64,000 bases of DNA, from contig CAJNDS010002224.1 in assembly GCA_905221605.1 (NCBI GenBank), positions 1,077,023 through 1,141,022 of the forward strand, given 5' to 3'. The notes below the pieces were generated by a model that worked only from the letters and a program-made list of their open reading frames with translations, had not been told where the DNA came from and did no database searches. This document shows, piece after piece, positions 30,751 to 41,464 of this stretch. The translations under genes were made by a program, and so were the position numbers. How positions within the stretch are numbered: the first letter of the stretch is position 1; each line of letters starts with the position of its first letter. The DNA is from Symbiodinium natans. Its lineage: Eukaryota > Sar > Dinophyceae > Suessiales > Symbiodiniaceae.

Positions 30751-30901
30751 TGCTTCGTCTGGTGGAACCGGGCTTTTTGGGGGGATTCAGGGGCTCCTAA
30801 GCCCTAAACCCTAAGCCCGATACACTAAACCCTCAACCCTCAACCCTAAACCCTAAACCCTAAACCCTAAACCCTCTCTTACTATGTATATTTAAACCCT
30901 A

Positions 30902-31740
30902 ATGACCTTCGTCGGCATATTGTTTTTTTACCCCCTGGTGGGCCCTAACCCTGACCCCCTTCGTCGGCATATTGTTTTTTTTACCCCCTGGTGGGCCCTA
31001 AACCCTGACCCCCTTCGTCGGCATATTGTTGTTTTTCCCCCCTGGTGGGCCCTAAACCCTGACGCCCTTCGTCGGCATATTGTTTTTTTCCCCCCTGGTG
31101 GGCCCTAAACCCTGACCCCCTTCGTCGGCATATTGTTTTTTTTCCCCCCTGGTGGCCCTAAACCCTGACCCCCTTCGTCGGCATATTGTTTTTTTCCCCC
31201 TGGTGGGCCCTAAACCCTGACCCCCTTCGTCGGCATATTGTTTTTTTCCCGCCTGGTGGGCCCTAAACCCTGACCCCTTCGTCGGCATATTGTTTTTTCC
31301 CCCCTGGTGGGCCCTAAACCCTGACCCCGTCGGCATATTGTCGGATATTGTTTTTTTACCCCCTGGTGGGCCCTAAACCCTCTTCGTCGGCCTTTTTAAT
31401 TGTTTTTTCCCCCCTGGTGGGCCCTAAACCCCCCTTCGTCGGCATATTGTTTTTTTCCCCCCTGGTGGGCCCTAAACCCTGACCCCCTTCGTCGGCATAT
31501 TGTTTTTTTTTCCCCCCTGGTGGGCCCTAAACCCTGACCCCCTTCGTCGGCATATTGTTTTTTTCCCCCCCCTGGTGGGCCCTAAACCCTGACGCCCTTC
31601 GTCGGCATATTGTTTTTTTTCACCCCTGTGGGCCCTAAACCCTGACCCCCTTCGTCGGCATATTGTTTTTTTTTTTTCCCCTGGTTGGCGCTAAACCCTG
31701 ACCCCCTTCGTCGGCATATTGTTTTTTTTTCTTCTGGTGG
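30902..31740. repeat. Satellite of about 54 bp containing a telomere-like word
   Basis: About sixteen units of GGTGGGCCCTAAACCCTGAC, CCCTTCGTCGGCATATTG and a T-run followed by a C-run. Unit length varies with the T and C runs. Every unit contains CCCTAAACCC. One unit is disrupted near 31330-31400. Frames through it are repeat peptides, not genes. Confidence 0.92.
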
Positions 31741-32300
31741 GGTCCAGTTGACCCCCCACCCCCCTTCCCGCCCCCCAACCCTCCTTATTATCGGGTTTTG
31801 GGCCAACTGGACCTTGAGCTTTAAGCCTACTGGGAATGTATTGAGTGAACTTTGTATTTTCTCAATGTTATGGGTTTCTTGGGTGGGTGGGGTTTTATTC
31901 CAACCCTTGACAAGCTGCTTGACTAGTGAATGCTCGGACTTGAGATGCTGAACCCTCAACCCTCAACCCTAAACCCTAAACCCTAAACCCTAAACCCTAA
32001 ACCCTAAACCCTTCTATTTGGGACACAAATAGGGGTACCCTTATTTTTGGGAAATACCCATGTTTGACTACCGCTACTACCTGAACCCTCAACCCTTAAA
32101 ACCATCCGACAACCCCTAAACCCTAGACCCTCAACCCCTGAAACCCCTAAAGCCCCTAACCCCCAACCCCCTACAACCCCGAACGCCCTAAAACCCTTAA
32201 CACACCAAAAACCCTCAACAACGTAAACCGCTTGAAGCCCTCGAACATCCTAAGCCCTAAACCCTAAACCCTTAACCCTAAACCCTAAACCCTAAACCCC
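31741..32300. other. Unique insert and CCCTAAA blocks
   Basis: 31741-31950 is unique and has the inverted words GGTCCAGTTGACC and GGCCAACTGGACC. 31951-32010 is CCCTAAA. 32013-32080 matches one end of the element at 59325-59405 (AGGGGTACCC...TTTTGGGAAATACCCAT). Degenerate CCCTAAA then runs to 32300. No gene seen. Confidence 0.5.
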
Positions 32301-32309
32301 CAAGAGTCC

Positions 32310-35300
32310 TGGTGGATAGAACTACCGGCCGCCGGGCTGATTGGCGGCGGAGGGGATCGCTCCTTGTGTCATGATTAGGGTGTAGGGTTTAGGGTTTAGG
32401 GTTTAGGGTTTAGGGTTTAGGGTTTAGGGGTTAGGGTTTAGGGTTTAGGGTTTAGGGTTTAGGGTTTAGGGTTTAGGGTTTAGGGTTAAGGGCTTGGGTT
32501 ACGGTGTAGGGCTTGAGGGCTTTAGGGTTCAGGGTTGACACAGACTGTCGGCCTTGGAGTCAATCTGTTCCACAGGAGTGAAGAAAGCTGGTTTTTCTCA
32601 TCAGCTCATGGGGTTCATAATCTCTCAAGTTTTGGAGACGTTGACGTTAAGCAAGGGATGGTTCATCTGGGGTCTGACGATTCTGGGGCTTTAAAGCTTG
32701 ATGGCTTCGGGCTCAGTGTGTAGGTTGCAGATACCCTTAGCTGGTCTCACTGAATTCGGAAGTGCACCTTGAAGAGAGTGGTGCGGGAAGGGGGCTAGGC
32801 AACGCCCAAAGATCGGGTTGCTGGTGGGGAAGGGACTGGGGGGGGGGGTTAGGCTTAGCGTTTAGGATGCTTGGCGTTCAGGGTTCAGCGCGGGGCTTTG
32901 GATTCAGGTCTTTTGATTGCTACGACGTTTCGCACGAAGTGTCTGTAGCACGGCAGCGACGTTTGATCAGAGAATATCGACGCAAGGGCATGTATTGCAA
33001 GGAATGCTTGCGGCAATTGCCTAAACCACCGCAAGTCTAACCCCAAACCCTAATAAGGATTCGTCCTACACCCTCCAAAGGACCCAAACCCTTCAAAGCT
33101 CCGAAACCCCTAACCCTAAACCCTAAACCCTAAACCTAAATCTTCCAAACGCAAGCACAAAACCGGCAAGCGGCTTGGCCCATGCCGGCGGGAGGGCCGA
33201 TGGATCGGGGTAAGGCCTTGTCCTGCTTGGAGGCTAGGGTTTAGGGTTTAGGGTTTTAGGGTTTAGGATTTAGGGTTTAGGATTTAGGTTCAGGGTTTAG
33301 GGTTTAGGGTTTAGGGTTTAGGGTTTAGGGTTTAGGGTTTAGGGTTTAGGGTTTAGGGTTTAGGGTTTAGGGTTTAGGGTTTAGGGTTTAGGGTTTAGGG
33401 TTTAGGGTTTAGGGTTTAGGGTTTAGGGTTTAGGGTGCCCGAATTATAACTGCACTTATAAGCCCCCTACGTCCCTTAAGTAGGCTATACGTAGATGTAT
33501 AATTGTGGTCATAAGTACCCATGAACCTCCAAGTGGCAAAGAGAAAGACCCCGAGAGCCAGGGGGGCTTAGCTACGGTTTGGGGTTTCGGGTTTGGGGTT
33601 TAGGGTTCAGGGTTCGGGGTTTCGGGGTTTCGGGTTTAGGGTTTGGGGGTTGACGGTGGAGTTTGAGCGTCACAAGCTTTCTGCGAACCTGCTTCCGCTC
33701 ACGTCACGTCCAGGACTAAGACTGTGGTCCTAGCTGGATGCTCGGGCGGCACAATGAAAACAGGGAGTGACTCTGGAGGATCTGGCGGCACAGAAACTCC
33801 GGAAGATGCGGTGGTTCCTCAGGCGACGGTTCTTTTGCGAGGTAAGATTACCTATTTCCGCTTGCTGGGCTCCTTGGGTAAACCCTAAAGCCTAAACCCT
33901 AAACCCGAAACCCTAAACCCTAAACCCTTGCAGGGGCCGAAGAAAGCGCTTTAGGCTGTCGAGGCGTAGGAGGTCGAAGTTTGCCAAGGGTTTGGCGGGT
34001 TTTGGGTAGGGTTGAGGGTTTAGGGTTTAGGGTTTAGGGTTTAGGGTTTAGGGTTGAGGGTTGAGGGTTTAGGGGGTTTAGGGGGTTTAGGGGGTTTAGG
34101 GGGTTTAGGGGGTTTAGGGGGTTTAGGGGGTTTAGGGGGTTTAGGGGGTTTAGGGCGTTTGGGGGTTTAGGGTTTAGGGATTAGGGATTGGGGTTTAGGG
34201 TTTAGGGTTTAGGGCTTAAGGTTTCGGGTATAGGGAAAGGCCCAAAGGATCCCCGTCACCTCCTCCCCCCTAGCTAGGCTCAAGTGCCCTCGACACTCCT
34301 CAGCCCTCACTCAATCAAGGACTTAGGGTTTAGGGTTTAGGGTTTAGGGTTTAGGGTTTAGGGTTTAGGGTTTAGGGTTTAGGGTTTAGGGTTTAGGGCT
34401 TAGGGCTTAGGGCTTAGGGCTTAGGGCTTAGGGCTTAGGGTTTAGGGCTTAGGGCTTAGGGCTTACGGTTTAGGGCTTAGGGCTTAGGGCTTAGGGCTTA
34501 GGGTCTAGGGCTTAGGGTGCAGAATGGCGCCTGCGGAGAGGAGTCGTGCAGCCTGGGCAGCACGTGTGAGGCTCCAGCTCGTTGCACCAATAGGGCTTAA
34601 GTTCTGGCAGCCCCCCTAAAGCCCTAAACCCTAATTAAACCCTAAACCCTAAACCAAAAACCCTAAACCCCAAACCCCAAACCCTAAACCCTAGCCCTAA
34701 ACCCTAAACCCTGAACCTAAGAAGGACCATGGAGAAAAACATCCATATTCTAGGTTGTCCAACAAACCAGAGGGTAAAGTACAAATGTGCTCTTTGTGGC
34801 ATTCTGAGGGTTTATAACGTACACTCAAACCCCTTTATACAAAGGGGGAAGAACCCTAAACCTTAAAACCCCTTCCTAGAACCCCTAAACCCTAAACCCA
34901 AAACCCCTAAAGCCCTAAACCCCTAAGCCCCTAAGCCCCTAAACCCTTAAAACCCCTACCCTAAACCCCTAAACCCCTAGAGCCCCAAAAGCCCTAAACC
35001 CCTAAACCCTAAACCCCTAAACCCTAGAGCCCCAAAAGCCCTAAACCCCTAAAACCCTAAAACCCTAAACCCTAAACCCTAACCCCTAAACCCCTTAGAA
35101 ACCTGGGCATGTGAGGACCCTGGGGCACCGGCATGGTCACTTTGTCCATCTGCGACATGGATCCTTTACATGTCACATAGGGGCCTTCATCATAATTAGA
35201 ATAGGATCTTGGGTGTTCTCATAAGCTAATTATAGAGGGACCACAAGGGAATACTATTAGTGCCCTAAACCCTAAACCCTAAACCCTAAACCCTAAACCC

Positions 35301-35420
35301 TAAACCCTAAACCCTAAACCCTAAACCCTAAAGGGCCCGGGGAGCTTAGGCAGAAGGATCGGACATTGCTTAGGGTCCCTCCAATCCCCTGAGCCCTCAA
35401 AAGGCCTCGGTACTCTAAGG
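32310..35420 (-). CDS. Candidate exons of gene C (unassembled)
   Basis: Minus-strand islands: about 35345-35420; about 34540-34610 (PYWCNELEPHTCCPGCTTPL); about 34250-34295 (ECRGHLSLARGEE, acceptor TGAG, donor GAG/GTGACG); about 33940-34005 (LANFDLLRLDSLKRFLRPLQ); about 33720-33830 (open in three frames); about 33155-33222 (DKALPRSIGPPAGMGQAACR); about 32887-33016 (LPQAFLAIHALASIFSDQTS, then stop); and about 32317-32355 (ERSPPPPISPAA, donor GTAGTT). Some match the CCCTAAA-exon-TTTAGGG arrangement. On the plus strand, 33701-33841 also reads well and ends at GTAAGA. I cannot join them or name a family. Confidence 0.35.
33240..33437. repeat. Long TTTAGGG array
   Basis: About 26 units, nearly perfect after 33297, followed by a family-2 MITE at 33440-33540. 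Confidence 0.9.
34067..34158. repeat. TTTAGGGGG variant array
   Basis: About nine copies of the nine-base unit TTTAGGGGG. A second block of the same unit is at 48163-48305. Confidence 0.88.
34325..34525. repeat. TTTAGGG array turning into TTAGGGC
   Basis: Ordinary units to about 34398, then TTAGGGC units, with one CTTACGG variant, to about 34510. Confidence 0.85.
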
Positions 35421-35524
35421 GTAGTTTCGGGTTTAGGGTTTAGGGTTTAGGGTTTGGGGTTTAGGGTTTAGGGTTTAGGGTTGAGGGTTTAGGGTTTAGG
35501 GTTTAGGGTTTACGGTTTAGGGTA

Positions 35525-36257
35525 GTCCTAGGGGCCCTTGAGATGGTCCCTTACCTCTTTTAAAGGGTTCTGAAGCAGAGGCCCTTGGCTTGGACGGGGT
35601 ACGTAAGGGGCATGTACATGGTCCCCTTTCAAGGGCCCATACTAAGGGACCTTTTAACTCCCCTAAGATGTAGGGTTGAGGGGTTGTGGATTCTTGGGAT
35701 TCGCACGTTACGAGCATGATGAAGCACGAAGCAGATTTTGTCCGGACATCACTTCGCGGCTTTGCTGGGCCGTCAAACCAAATACAAGCAAATGCCAAGA
35801 CACTCTCTTCTTGGGGGCCCTACAAAGTTTTTTCGAAGTTCAGGATGAAGTAAGCCCTACTTTGCAGGCCAAGCAAGCACGACTTGAACGCCCAGCTAAT
35901 CGGACGGACCAAATTCAGAATGCCAGAAATCAATCTGCAAGCTAGCCTCGTTCAGTTCGGATGCTACCTGCTATCAAGTCCTGGAAAGACCGCAAACTTC
36001 TAGCAAAATCGTTGTTTTAAGCGCGTAACCGGATACCACAACTTCCTTTAACTCAACATAATTTCCTGTATGTCATGGATAGACATGCCGCAGATTCCGT
36101 ATAAACATGAAGTAAGGTTTCTTCGTACAAGCTTGAGATGAACCTAAATGGGCATTTCCGGAAACCCCCCCTACTAGGTGGTGCCACAAAGTCTCGAGTA
36201 CTGGAACTATCTGCATTTTAGGCCTCGGACCTCAAACATAGCAGCTAAACAACTGGC
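35525..36257. other. Array-free unique DNA, small open frame
   Basis: 35540-35670 holds an imperfect palindrome (AAGGGACC... and GGTCCC...). A plus-strand frame at 35676-35945 (ARYEHDEARSRFCPDITSRL...) is open for 89 codons but starts in repeat-like sequence. It has no known motif and may be chance. Confidence 0.3.
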
Positions 36258-36346
36258 TGGTTCTTAGTAGGGAATGAGGGAATGAGGGCCCTATACATAC
36301 CCCTTAAGGGATGACATAGGGCCCTCATTCCCGGCATCGTCCAAAA
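36258..36346. mobile_element. Family-1 palindromic MITE
   Basis: TTCTTAGTAGGGAATGAGGG at one end and the inverted CCCTCATTCCCGGCAT at the other, around ATACCCCTTAAGGG. Intact and isolated in unique DNA, showing that the element also occurs outside arrays. Confidence 0.75.
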
Positions 36347-38340
36347 CGCGCAGGCAGCCGGTCAATCTACTTGTGGGAAGAGTGACATGAACTAGCCTTA
36401 CAGTGAAAACACAATGGTCCGAAATCGTCAGAAAAGAAAACTAATCGTATGTGCAGATCATATGAAATTACTGTTGACATATGAATCGAATACATCGATC
36501 TATATCAAAATAAGACAACAAAGATACCAATATTAGAAGAAAGATCTGAGAAATACAAGAAATCGAACAATCAGCGTGACTGAAGAGAACTTCTATTCCT
36601 GGATAACCATAAAGTTTGCGTTATCAAGTTTTAGCTCGACTCTCGAATATGTAGAAGGCCGTTTCGCTCCTCGTCAGCACAAAATGCTAACAACATGATG
36701 CAATGCTGGGAACCACAGTCAGCATTGATTGCATCACGCTCCCAGACAACCAGCCAGAAAGTTGGAACATGCATCCAGGACAACTAGTCCTAGGATCCCT
36801 TATGCTTTGCTTTAAGGGCATCAGGACTATAATTTATGTTCCAACTTTGTGGTTTCTACCGTAGTAAAAAAACTACACACACGCCTCTGCCGTCTTAGCT
36901 GCACGGCACTGGCAGAGGCCTTTGAATCGCCGTAGGCAGCCTGCGCCACACCATTCAGTACCACATCACATCGAAAGCTAGGCAGAGCTGCAGGATTGCG
37001 TGCGACAGCCACCGTCTGTGCATACGGCATAGTATCCTCTGCCGGCCTTTCAGGCTGAACGAATTGAAACAAGCGTTCGCTTGCAAAATCATTGACATCC
37101 TGCAGCTCGCTGTGTTCTTCTGAAAATCTGTGTTGTGGCTCCTGCTCCTCTTATCATCGCGTGGAGTTTCCAGCAAATAACAACGTGTATATATTGCCAC
37201 CAATTCAAAACCTATAAGCAGCGACTGTTGTGCAATTACCATGGCGGCTGATTCTCGAAGGGTATTAATAGGGAAGTGACCTTTTCTGACTGCTACAACA
37301 CGTGGACATCGTTTCGATTCCTTTTCTCATTGTTCGCGATGCTGTGGATGTATTTTGGCTTTTGAACTCATCCACTGAATGCGCAACTGTTCTAGTGGCA
37401 GTGGAGGAGGACACTTCCCACTGCCCACATCCTCCTGTGCTAGGACATAGAAATTTAGTTTAGAATCAGAATTGGAATCAGAACACTACGAGCACTGTGG
37501 TTTGGGTTGCCTAGGCGGGTCCCATTAGGCCTACCCCACACAACTTCAACTCGCTCCAATCCCTTACCGCACAAGCCCTAGACCCAGAATGAGACCTCGA
37601 TGCTTATTCCACAAGCACAGGATCAGCGGACCTATAATTGTTGGGCCAAAAAAGCGAACTTGAGGATCCTCATTCGAAACCAAAACTCGTGGCACAGCTA
37701 CGGGGCCTAAGGGACCCCAGGTCAAGACTACACTCAACCCTCACAGCACAAAGTGCGGACTCTTTTCACTGCGCTGTTCACAGCTTCTCGAGCTCCGCTC
37801 GTCTTGAGCCAAGCGAGCACGGCTCTCCAGCTTCAAACACAGTCCGCCACTGGTGGAAAAACGAAGGGACTTCAGGTAAAACACTCAGCCGTGGAACTTC
37901 TACTCCTAAACACTGTGGGCAGGTTCCTAGCACCTCTTATCTTAGGTGCTCCGCTGAGCTTCGTACAGCTCTACACTGGCTTGCATCACTCTCAGTCACC
38001 AAGACACCAAGTCACAAACGAAAAACGAGTTTCGACAAAACGAGTTTCGAGAAAACGAATAAAAGGAAGTTCTTCCTACTCAAAACAAGTTCTCACCAAG
38101 CCAAAACAAAGCTGCACTGCCTGACATGTCCTCGTGCCTATGCTTCACACTCAGAGGCAACTTCACAAGTGCACATCACGTGTCAACTGGGAAACTAGAA
38201 GGGTCACACATATCAACTGATTTAGCTGCGGCAATCGCCAGCCAAGTCCACTGGACACATTGCGTTCTGTGGGTTCTCTCTGGCGTTAACTGATCTTTTT
38301 CCCGAAAGCATCGCGAAGGGTTCTTCCGTGCGGAGCCCTC
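36347..38340. other. Unique region, nothing recognised
   Basis: About 2 kb without arrays or MITEs and with a lower G+C content than the exon islands. Open frames on either strand (for example minus 36827-37072 and 36955-37242, plus 37638-38198) have no known motif, signal or repeat. No tRNA or rRNA was recognised. Confidence 0.4.
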
Positions 38341-38349
38341 TGACCCAAC

Positions 38350-38715
38350 AACATAGAGTGAAGTACATAGAGTCAAGTGCATAGAGTTAAGTGCATAGAG
38401 TGAAGTGCATAGAGTGAAGCGCGTAGAGTGAAGTGCATAGAGGGAAGTGCATAGTGTGAAGTGCATAGAGTCAAGTGCATAGTGTGAAGTGCATAGAGTG
38501 AAGTGCATAGAGTCAAGTGCATAGAGTCAAGTGCATAGAGTGAAGTGCATAGAGTCAAGTGCATAGAGTGAAGTGCATAGAGTCAAGTGCATAGAGTCAA
38601 GTGCATAGAGTCAAGTGCATAGAGTGAAGTGCATAGAGTGAAGTGCATAGAGTGAATTGCATAGAGTGAATTGCATAGAGTGAAGTGCATAGAGTGAATT
38701 GCATAGAGTGAAGTT
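38350..38715. repeat. 14-bp tandem repeat
   Basis: About 26 copies of AAGTGCATAGAGTG with a G/C alternation at the last base and a few TTG variants at the right end. Read-through frames give only short repeat peptides. Confidence 0.92.
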
Positions 38716-38861
38716 GAAGTGAATAGAAAGTGCGAGATTTACGTAGAATTTAGTAGACCTTCGTACCCAGTCCTAGATTTCTAAATTAAAATTACTCTTT
38801 CTAATTAAAATTACTCTTTCTAAGGCGGCGGGCTGGGTTGACATCGCCAATCGGGATTGCA

Positions 38862-39325
38862 ACCCTCTGCGGGTTTCGGCGTGGTCGCGGTGCTAAAACC
38901 GTCGTTTTTTTACGTTTCTTGATTTGCGCGGACAACCCTCTGCGGGTTTCGGCGTGGTCGCGGTGCTAGAACCGTCGTTTTTTTACGTTTCTTTCTGTGC
39001 GCGGACAACCCTCTGCGGGTTTCATCGTGGTCGCGGTGCTAAAACCGTCGTTTTTTTACGTTTCTTGATTTGCGCGGACAACCCTCTGCGGCTGATCGCC
39101 GGGTCGCGGTGCTAAAACCATCGTGTTTGGTACTTTTTTTCGCGCGCGCGGACACCCTCTGCGGGTTTCGGCGTTGGCGCAGTGCCAAAACCGTCGTGTT
39201 TTTGCGTTTCCTGACATACAAACGTAACCCCTTTGCGGGTTTCGGCGTTGGCGCGGTGCCAAAACCGTCGTGTTTTTGCGTTTCTTGACATGCAAACGTA
39301 ACCCCTCTGCGGGTTTTCGCGTGGT
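38862..39325. repeat. 73-bp tandem repeat
   Basis: About 6.3 copies, each with CTCTGCGGGTTTCGGCGT, GGTGCTAAAACCGTCGT, a T-run and TACGTTTCTTG. Copies diverge toward the right end. Frames on both strands are repeat translations. Confidence 0.9.
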
Positions 39326-39499
39326 CGGGGGACAAGCGAGGCCTGAGGTGGTCCTGAACCCTGATTCGGAGACTCGACAAGCATCTTGGCTGCACTTAGG
39401 AGGGTAGCTAAAAATTAAACTTTTAGCTGGCTTATTAAGAAACCCAATAAACCCAAAAAGGCTAGGGATCTAAAGCTACAGTAAAGCACCACAGAAACA

Positions 39500-40870
39500 T
39501 GAGTGGAATATCACCAGCTCCGCGGAAGTTCCATGCTCCACATTGCAAGTGGATCATCAGCTACAAGCTGAACCAGCTTCGTTCGGATGGTGGGAATGCC
39601 TGCAGGGCTTTGAACTTCCCTAAACCCTAAACCCTAAACCCTAAACCCTAAACCCTAAACCCTAAACCCTAAAACGTGCCCTGTGCCCGACGCCGAAAAG
39701 TCGATGGCAGAGGCCCAAAGGGGCCAACCATGGCCCACGTTATCCATTTAGAGTTTCTGCGGATGTGGTTTAGGGTTTAGGGTTTGGGTTTAGGGTTTAG
39801 GGTTTAGGGTTTAGGGTTTAGGGTTTAGGGTTTAGGGTTTAGGGTTTAGGGTTTAGGGTTTAGGGTTTAGGGTTTAGGGTTTAGGGTTTAGGGTTTAGGG
39901 TTTAGGGTTTAGGGTTTAGGGTTTTGTTTAGGGTTTTAGGGTTTAGGGTTTAGGGTTTAGGGTTTAGGGTTTAGGGTTTAGGGTTTAGGGTTTAGGGTTT
40001 AGGGTTTAGGGTTTAGGGTTTAGGGTTTAGGGTTTAGGGTTTAGGGTTGGATGTTCCCCCTTACACTAACAGTCCAAAATCGGGATTCTCGTACCCCCGA
40101 CGAGAATCCCGACTAAGGACTGTTGTAGAAGTGAGAACATCCCAAGTTGCAGGGTCGTCCTAACCCTAAACCCCTAACCCCTAACCCCCTATGCCGGTCT
40201 AAACCCTGCACCCAAAACCCTAACCCTACACCCTCAAATTTAGTGCTCCAAAATGACCCCGATTGGCAGCCACTAGACGGCCCATAAAATCCAGCTGGGA
40301 GTCTGGACTCCTTTTTTGGGTTTAGGGTTTAGGGTTTGGGTTTAGGGTTTTTGGCTTTAGGGTTTAGGGTTAGGGTTTAGGGCTTTGGGACGCCGAAAAC
40401 CCTAAACTCTAGTTAAGCCGATGGTTGCCCTAAACCCTACACCCTAAACCCTAAACCTTAACCGCACACCCTAAACCCTAAACCCTAAACCCCAAGCATC
40501 CATGCCGACGAGGGGCCTTCGTCCCAGGAGTTGTCCGTGTCGGCGCCCTCCTGAGAATCGACCCGAACCCAACAACAACCTGAACGAAGCTTAGGGTACA
40601 GGGTTTTGGGGCTGAGGGTTTTGGGCTTAGGATTTAGGGTTCAGGGTTTAGGGCTTAGGGTCTAGGATTTTGGGTTTTGGGGCTGAGGGTTTAGGATTTA
40701 GGGTTTAGGGTTTAGGGTTTAGGGTTTAGGGTTTAGGGTTTAGGGTTCTAGGGGTCCACAGGAGTGGCTTTAGGGCGCGCAAGCTCTGGAGTGCTTGGGA
40801 GGTGAGGGCCAAAGGACCAGTGCAAGCTCGCTTCCCTGAGGTGGAAATCAGGAATGGCTGATCCTGGTGT
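39500..40870 (-). CDS. Candidate exons between arrays (unassembled)
   Basis: Minus-strand islands: about 40750-40862 (DQPFLISTSGKRACTGPLAL); about 40497-40585 (VDSQEGADTDNSWDEGPSSA); about 40262-40298 (LDFMGRLVAANR, acceptor CCCAG, donor GTCATT); about 39685-39758 (SKWITWAMVGPFGPLPSTFR); and about 39516-39600 (IPTIRTKLVQLVADDPLAMW after CTGCAG, ending at GTGATA). The plus strand is also open at 39500-39615 from an ATG (MSGISPAPRKFHAPHCKWII). They lie downstream of gene D and would be a separate gene. No family recognised. Confidence 0.35.
39767..40047. repeat. Longest TTTAGGG array of the window
   Basis: About 40 units over 280 bases with only a few irregular units near 39915-39935. It ends directly at a family-3 palindrome (GGATGTTCCC at 40048). 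Confidence 0.93.
40046..40146. mobile_element. Family-3 palindromic MITE
   Basis: GGATGTTCCCCCTTACACTA and the inverted GAAGTGAGAACATCC form the ends. A stem of CGGGATTCTCGT/ACGAGAATCCCG lies in the centre. It abuts a TTTAGGG array on the left and a CCCTAAA-type region on the right. Confidence 0.78.
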
Positions 40871-41464
40871 ATCAGGGCTTGGGATTTCGGGTTTAGGGTT
40901 TAGGGTTTAGGGTTTCGGGTTTCGGGTTTAGGGTTTAGGGTACAGGATTTAGACTAAACCCTAAAGCCCTCAACACCTAAACCTTAAACCATATGTTCAC
41001 TCACCCAGGGCCACGAGGGTCTTTCACGGCTGATCCAGGCTCATTTGGCCCTTTTGTTCTTCTGGTTCCTTTAGCTTTGCGGCCGGGGAGGGGGGGGTCC
41101 GTAGACCCTCAACCCAAAACCTCAAAATCCTATGATTAGGAAATGCATGCCTTTCGTGTGAGAAAAGCTGAGAACTAGCTCCTACATGAAATCTCGCAAT
41201 CTTTGGCTCAGAAAGAACGGGATTGACTGGCTGCGCCACGCCTACTTCTGAGGGCGGCACGAAGACATACCGACCAACAACACAAAATGCCAACCATGTG
41301 CAAAGCTGCTCATTGACAGCTCTTGGCAGTAACCACTACGATGAGAGGAGAGCAAAACAGGCCAGTTGACCAAGGCTCTGTCCGCAGTCCTTATTTCTTG
41401 GAGGTGGCCATTTCAGGATTTTGTGCATACTTCGGTGGTCTCCTTCCCTTGGTGTCCCTTGCTG
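40871..41464. other. Downstream flank of gene D
   Basis: Array units (40890-40945), then about 450 array-free bases. A minus-strand frame at 41024-41293 starts at an ATG (MAFCVVGRYVFVPPSEVGVA) and is open for 89 codons, but it has no recognisable domain. The region probably includes the 3' UTR of gene D. Confidence 0.35.

Noticed and set aside
37480-37600. A tRNA or small structured RNA
   Set aside because: No cloverleaf with a consistent T-arm and anticodon stem could be drawn.
38862-39395. Proteins encoded by the 73-bp repeat
   Set aside because: Overlapping frames on both strands all follow the repeat period.
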